A stretch of 7,578 nt of DNA. Origin: Actinomycetota bacterium. GTDB taxonomy: Bacteria > Actinomycetota > Acidimicrobiia > Acidimicrobiales > BP-101. Below, in pieces: positions 5,608-7,578 of the stretch. The DNA lies in NCBI GenBank assembly GCA_030838265.1, contig JAUTXA010000186.1, forward strand, positions 1 to 7,578, read 5' to 3'. Under the pieces are notes generated by a model that worked only from the letters and a program-made list of their open reading frames with translations, was not told the origin of the DNA and did not search any database. Numbering within the stretch: the first letter of the stretch is position 1; every line of letters begins with the position of its first letter. Both the position numbers and the translations under genes were made by a program.

Positions 5608-5631
5608 GGACGGGCAGGATTCGCACCGTCC
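5608..5631 (+). terminator. Stem-loop downstream of the acyl-CoA dehydrogenase gene
   Basis: GGACGG (5608-5613) pairs with CCGTCC (5626-5631) across a 12-base loop, 15 bases after the stop. An outer pair TTGGGT (5602-5607) and ACCCAA (5652-5657) could enclose it. There is no T-run, and the large loop makes the hairpin only moderately stable. It could be a terminator, an attenuator ahead of the secreted-protein gene, or chance. The rest of this 89-base gap holds only the next gene's ribosome-binding site. Confidence 0.35.
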
Positions 5632-5681
5632 GTGGTCGAAATCCCTTCTGTACCCAAACGTCGAAGCCGAAGGGGACTGGG

Positions 5682-6263
5682 ATGAAGAAGCTGGGGATCG
5701 GGATGGGCCTGCTGTTCGCGCTCGTGGTCGGGGCGGTTGCGCCCTCGCCGTCACGAGCGGCAGTGAGCTCGACGACGGCGATCTGGAACGAGGGCGTCCT
5801 GAACGACGGGATCGACCACACGGCCGACGGCCAGGACGCGGCTCTGTGCGCGGCCAGTCACAGCCACGACACCGCTGTCGCCGCCCCTGGCGAGGGCACC
5901 GATCGCTCGGGCTGGTGCGACGACATCTCCTATCGGACCAAGACCTTCACCGTCCCCGCGGCGGTCGGCGGCGCGGCCGTGAGGACAGCCACGCTCGACG
6001 CGTCGGTGGCCTTCGCCTCCGGGGATGCTCCGCCCACCACCGCCCTGCCGGTGCGCAAGACGGCCGACGTGCAGCTCATGGTGACCGAGGGGCTGTTCCA
6101 GACGGGCAGCACCCTGGGCGCGCTTCCCAACGTGCCCTTCGTCCCGTCCCACGCCATGCAGCTGGCGCTGGTGCCGGGTCACACCTACACCATCACCGTC
6201 GATCCCTTTGCCGGCTTCAACGTCGAGTGGCACGTCGAAGCCGCTCTGACGCTGGTCGGCTAA
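5682..6263 (+). CDS. Secreted protein with signal peptide, unknown function
   Basis: The 193-residue product begins with a Sec signal peptide: MKK, hydrophobic core 'LGIGMGLLFALVVGAVA' (4-20), and a likely signal peptidase I site after SRA (Ala26) or Ala27. There is no lipobox, so it should be released or held in the envelope. The mature part (about 166 residues) alternates polar and hydrophobic residues, suggesting a beta-rich domain, with two cysteines (Cys56 in AALCAAS, Cys79 in SGWCDD) that could form a disulfide. I recognise no family. The ATG at 5682 is chosen because AAGGGGA (5670-5676) lies 5 bases upstream and the signal peptide starts there, although the frame stays open further upstream within the dehydrogenase gene. 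It may have its own promoter. It ends only 13 bases from the stop of the convergent DUF885 gene. Confidence 0.85.
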   Translation: MKKLGIGMGLLFALVVGAVAPSPSRAAVSSTTAIWNEGVLNDGIDHTADGQDAALCAASHSHDTAVAAPGEGTDRSGWCDDISYRTKTFTVPAAVGGAAVRTATLDASVAFASGDAPPTTALPVRKTADVQLMVTEGLFQTGSTLGALPNVPFVPSHAMQLALVPGHTYTITVDPFAGFNVEWHVEAALTLVG

Positions 6264-6276
6264 CCCGCCTCGACCG

Positions 6277-7578
6277 TCAACCCAGCACCGCTCGCTCGGC
6301 CAGCGCGATGGGCAACATCCCCGAGCGGGCGAGGGTGTCGTTGAACGACCGCACGTCGCCCTTCTCGGCATCGAGGTACTGGGCCCTGATGCGCTCGATC
6401 TCGATGCAGCCGGTGAGATACGAAGAGGCTTGGGTGGGCCAGCTGCAGTAGCGGCCGACCTCGGCCTTGGCCGTGGGAGCCGACAGGCTGGCCTTGGTTC
6501 CCATGAACTCGACCGCCTCGTCGAAGGTCATGTCGCCGATGTGCAGGCTGGTGTCGACGACGATGCGGGCCGCCCGGAAGATGCGGGCATCGAGGTGGCA
6601 CAGCTCATAGCGCGGGTCGTCGAAGAAGCCGTTCTCGCGCATGAGGCGCTCGGCGTAGAGGGCCCATCCCTCGCTGAAGTACGAGGTGCCGATGACCTTG
6701 CGGACGGGGCGGTCGTTGCCCTGCGACCACGAGAGGTGCCAGTGATGGCCGGGGTAGGCCTCGTGGACGGCGATGGTCGGGATCGACCAGTGACTGTTGG
6801 TCTCGAGCCGCTTCTGGATGTCGTCGGCCGATGCCCCCTCGGGCGGGAAGGGAACGAAGAAGTGGCCGGTGAGGCTGGGGCGGAAGGCGGGGGGCGAGCT
6901 GTAGGACGCCACCGCCAGGACCGGCCGCTGGAAGGGCGGTGACGGCTCGACCAGGCAGCGCTCGCCCTCGGGGAGGGTAACCAGCTGGTGGTCGATGAGG
7001 AACTGGCGGGCATCGACCGTCCATCGCTCGTACTCGGCCCGCATCTCCTCGGGAGTGGCGGCGTGTTCCTTGTTGAGCTTGAGGATCACGGCGTGCCAGT
7101 CCTCGGTGCCGTCGATCTGCTGGGCCAGGGACTTCATCTCGGCGTCGATCTCGGCGTAGGCGGCCCGTCCCTTCTCTCGCATCTCGGCCGCGCCATAGCC
7201 CAGGCACTCCTTCTCCTTAAGAAGTGCCGAGTAACGGGCCTCGCCGATGGCGTAGGGGCCCGACGCCTTGGCGCGGAGCTCGGTGAGGAAGGCGCCGAAG
7301 TCCTCGAAGGCGGCGGCCGCCTCGGCGCCGGCCTCCGCGACCTGAGCCCGGGCCTTGTCGTCTGTGACCTCGGCGGGGACCAGGTCGCGGGCGTAGGTGG
7401 CGCCGGCCCGACACTGGCCGAGGGCCCGCTCGACGAAGATCGGGCTAGCCAGATCGGGATCGAGGTTGGCCTTGCCCTCGGCCAGGACGCCGGGGATCTT
7501 GGCCAGGCGGGCGGCGGCGAACCGGGCCAGGTCGGCCTCGGGATGGATGCGGTTGAGGAACAGGGTGAACACGCCGGT
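6277..7578 (-). CDS. DUF885 family metallopeptidase-like protein, C-terminal part; 5' end outside window
   Basis: The frame is open from the right edge to the TGA at 6277-6279, giving 433 residues; family members are usually about 550-600, so roughly the first quarter is missing. No start is assigned: the GTG at 7570-7572 is an internal Val. The diagnostic DUF885 motif HEAYPGHH (6742-6765) is present, an HExxx-HH zinc-binding arrangement, followed by SEGWALYAE (6649-6675), whose Glu is a probable third ligand as in gluzincin-like peptidases. Other family segments are 'FFVPFPPEG', 'NSHWSIPTIA' and, near the end, 'QASSYLTGCIEIERIR' with 'FNDTLARSGMLPIALAER'. Members are predicted zinc-dependent peptidases, many secreted; the substrate is unknown. 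The signal peptide, if any, lies outside the window. No terminator hairpin is evident in the 13-base gap to the convergent gene. Confidence 0.92.
   Translation of the reverse strand, partial: TGVFTLFLNRIHPEADLARFAAARLAKIPGVLAEGKANLDPDLASPIFVERALGQCRAGATYARDLVPAEVTDDKARAQVAEAGAEAAAAFEDFGAFLTELRAKASGPYAIGEARYSALLKEKECLGYGAAEMREKGRAAYAEIDAEMKSLAQQIDGTEDWHAVILKLNKEHAATPEEMRAEYERWTVDARQFLIDHQLVTLPEGERCLVEPSPPFQRPVLAVASYSSPPAFRPSLTGHFFVPFPPEGASADDIQKRLETNSHWSIPTIAVHEAYPGHHWHLSWSQGNDRPVRKVIGTSYFSEGWALYAERLMRENGFFDDPRYELCHLDARIFRAARIVVDTSLHIGDMTFDEAVEFMGTKASLSAPTAKAEVGRYCSWPTQASSYLTGCIEIERIRAQYLDAEKGDVRSFNDTLARSGMLPIALAERAVLG

Noticed and set aside
5602..5657. A tRNA-like stretch on the minus strand (GGTGCGAATCC resembles the T-arm GGTTCGAATCC and is followed by CTGCCCGTCCACC).
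   Set aside because: The T-stem does not pair properly (two mismatches in the centre), no anticodon arm can be folded, and no matching acceptor 5' strand or D-arm lies upstream. At most a chance resemblance or a very decayed fragment.
5127..5681. Upstream extension of the secreted-protein frame into the dehydrogenase gene.
   Set aside because: The extension is Arg/Pro-rich shadow sequence. The ATG at 5682 has a ribosome-binding site and starts a proper signal peptide.
4396..5754. A long open frame (over 400 codons) on the minus strand opposite the acyl-CoA dehydrogenase gene.
   Set aside because: The plus strand encodes an unmistakable full-length acyl-CoA dehydrogenase. The antisense product is low-complexity, rich in Val, Gly, Arg, Asp and Leu, and matches no family; long antisense frames are expected at this GC content.
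1..7578. CRISPR array, insertion sequence, integrase, rRNA or toxin-antitoxin pair.
   Set aside because: No spaced direct repeats, no terminal inverted repeats flanking a transposase, and no matching genes were seen; known or well-delimited genes fill the window with short gaps.

Overview
The window is GC-rich and tightly packed, with a strong preference for G or C at third codon positions. The gene content (dnaE2-type polymerase, an F420-type luciferase-like oxidoreductase, an ACAD10/11-type acyl-CoA dehydrogenase) points to an actinobacterium, perhaps a member of the Acidimicrobiia. The class is inference. Only a few starts have a clear Shine-Dalgarno sequence, and two have a TANNNT -10-like box just upstream of the start codon, as expected for leaderless or nearly leaderless transcripts.

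Layout. At 1-351 (+) is the C-terminal end of error-prone polymerase DnaE2. It converges on a lipoprotein gene (503-1048, -). The 151-base gap between them holds three stem-loops: one next to each stop codon, and a 32-base AT-rich dyad in the middle. The lipoprotein is divergent from an F420-type luciferase-like oxidoreductase (1134-1898, +). That gene is followed 8 bases later by a small predicted three-helix membrane protein (1907-2203, +). These two converge on a three-gene minus-strand operon: a CPBP/Rce1-like membrane protease homologue (4253-3600), a VOC/glyoxalase-fold protein with a His/Glu-rich loop (3589-3152), and an Ntn-hydrolase asparaginase of the aspartylglucosaminidase type (3155-2238), joined to the previous gene by a GTGA stop/start overlap. 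The operon is divergent, across only 40 bases, from an acyl-CoA dehydrogenase gene (4294-5592, +). A secreted protein of unknown function follows (5682-6263, +), and it converges on the C-terminal 433 residues of a DUF885 metallopeptidase-like protein (6277-7578, -), which runs off the right edge.

The genes do not form one pathway. They look like ordinary chromosomal content: SOS mutagenesis, redox and acyl-CoA metabolism, amide or peptide hydrolysis, and envelope proteins. I found no mobile element, CRISPR array, rRNA, complete tRNA or toxin-antitoxin pair. The most distinctive unexplained item is the 32-base dyad at 409-440. Next come the paired palindromes in the 1049-1133 divergent promoter region and the unusual operon pairing a CPBP-like protein, a VOC protein and an asparaginase.
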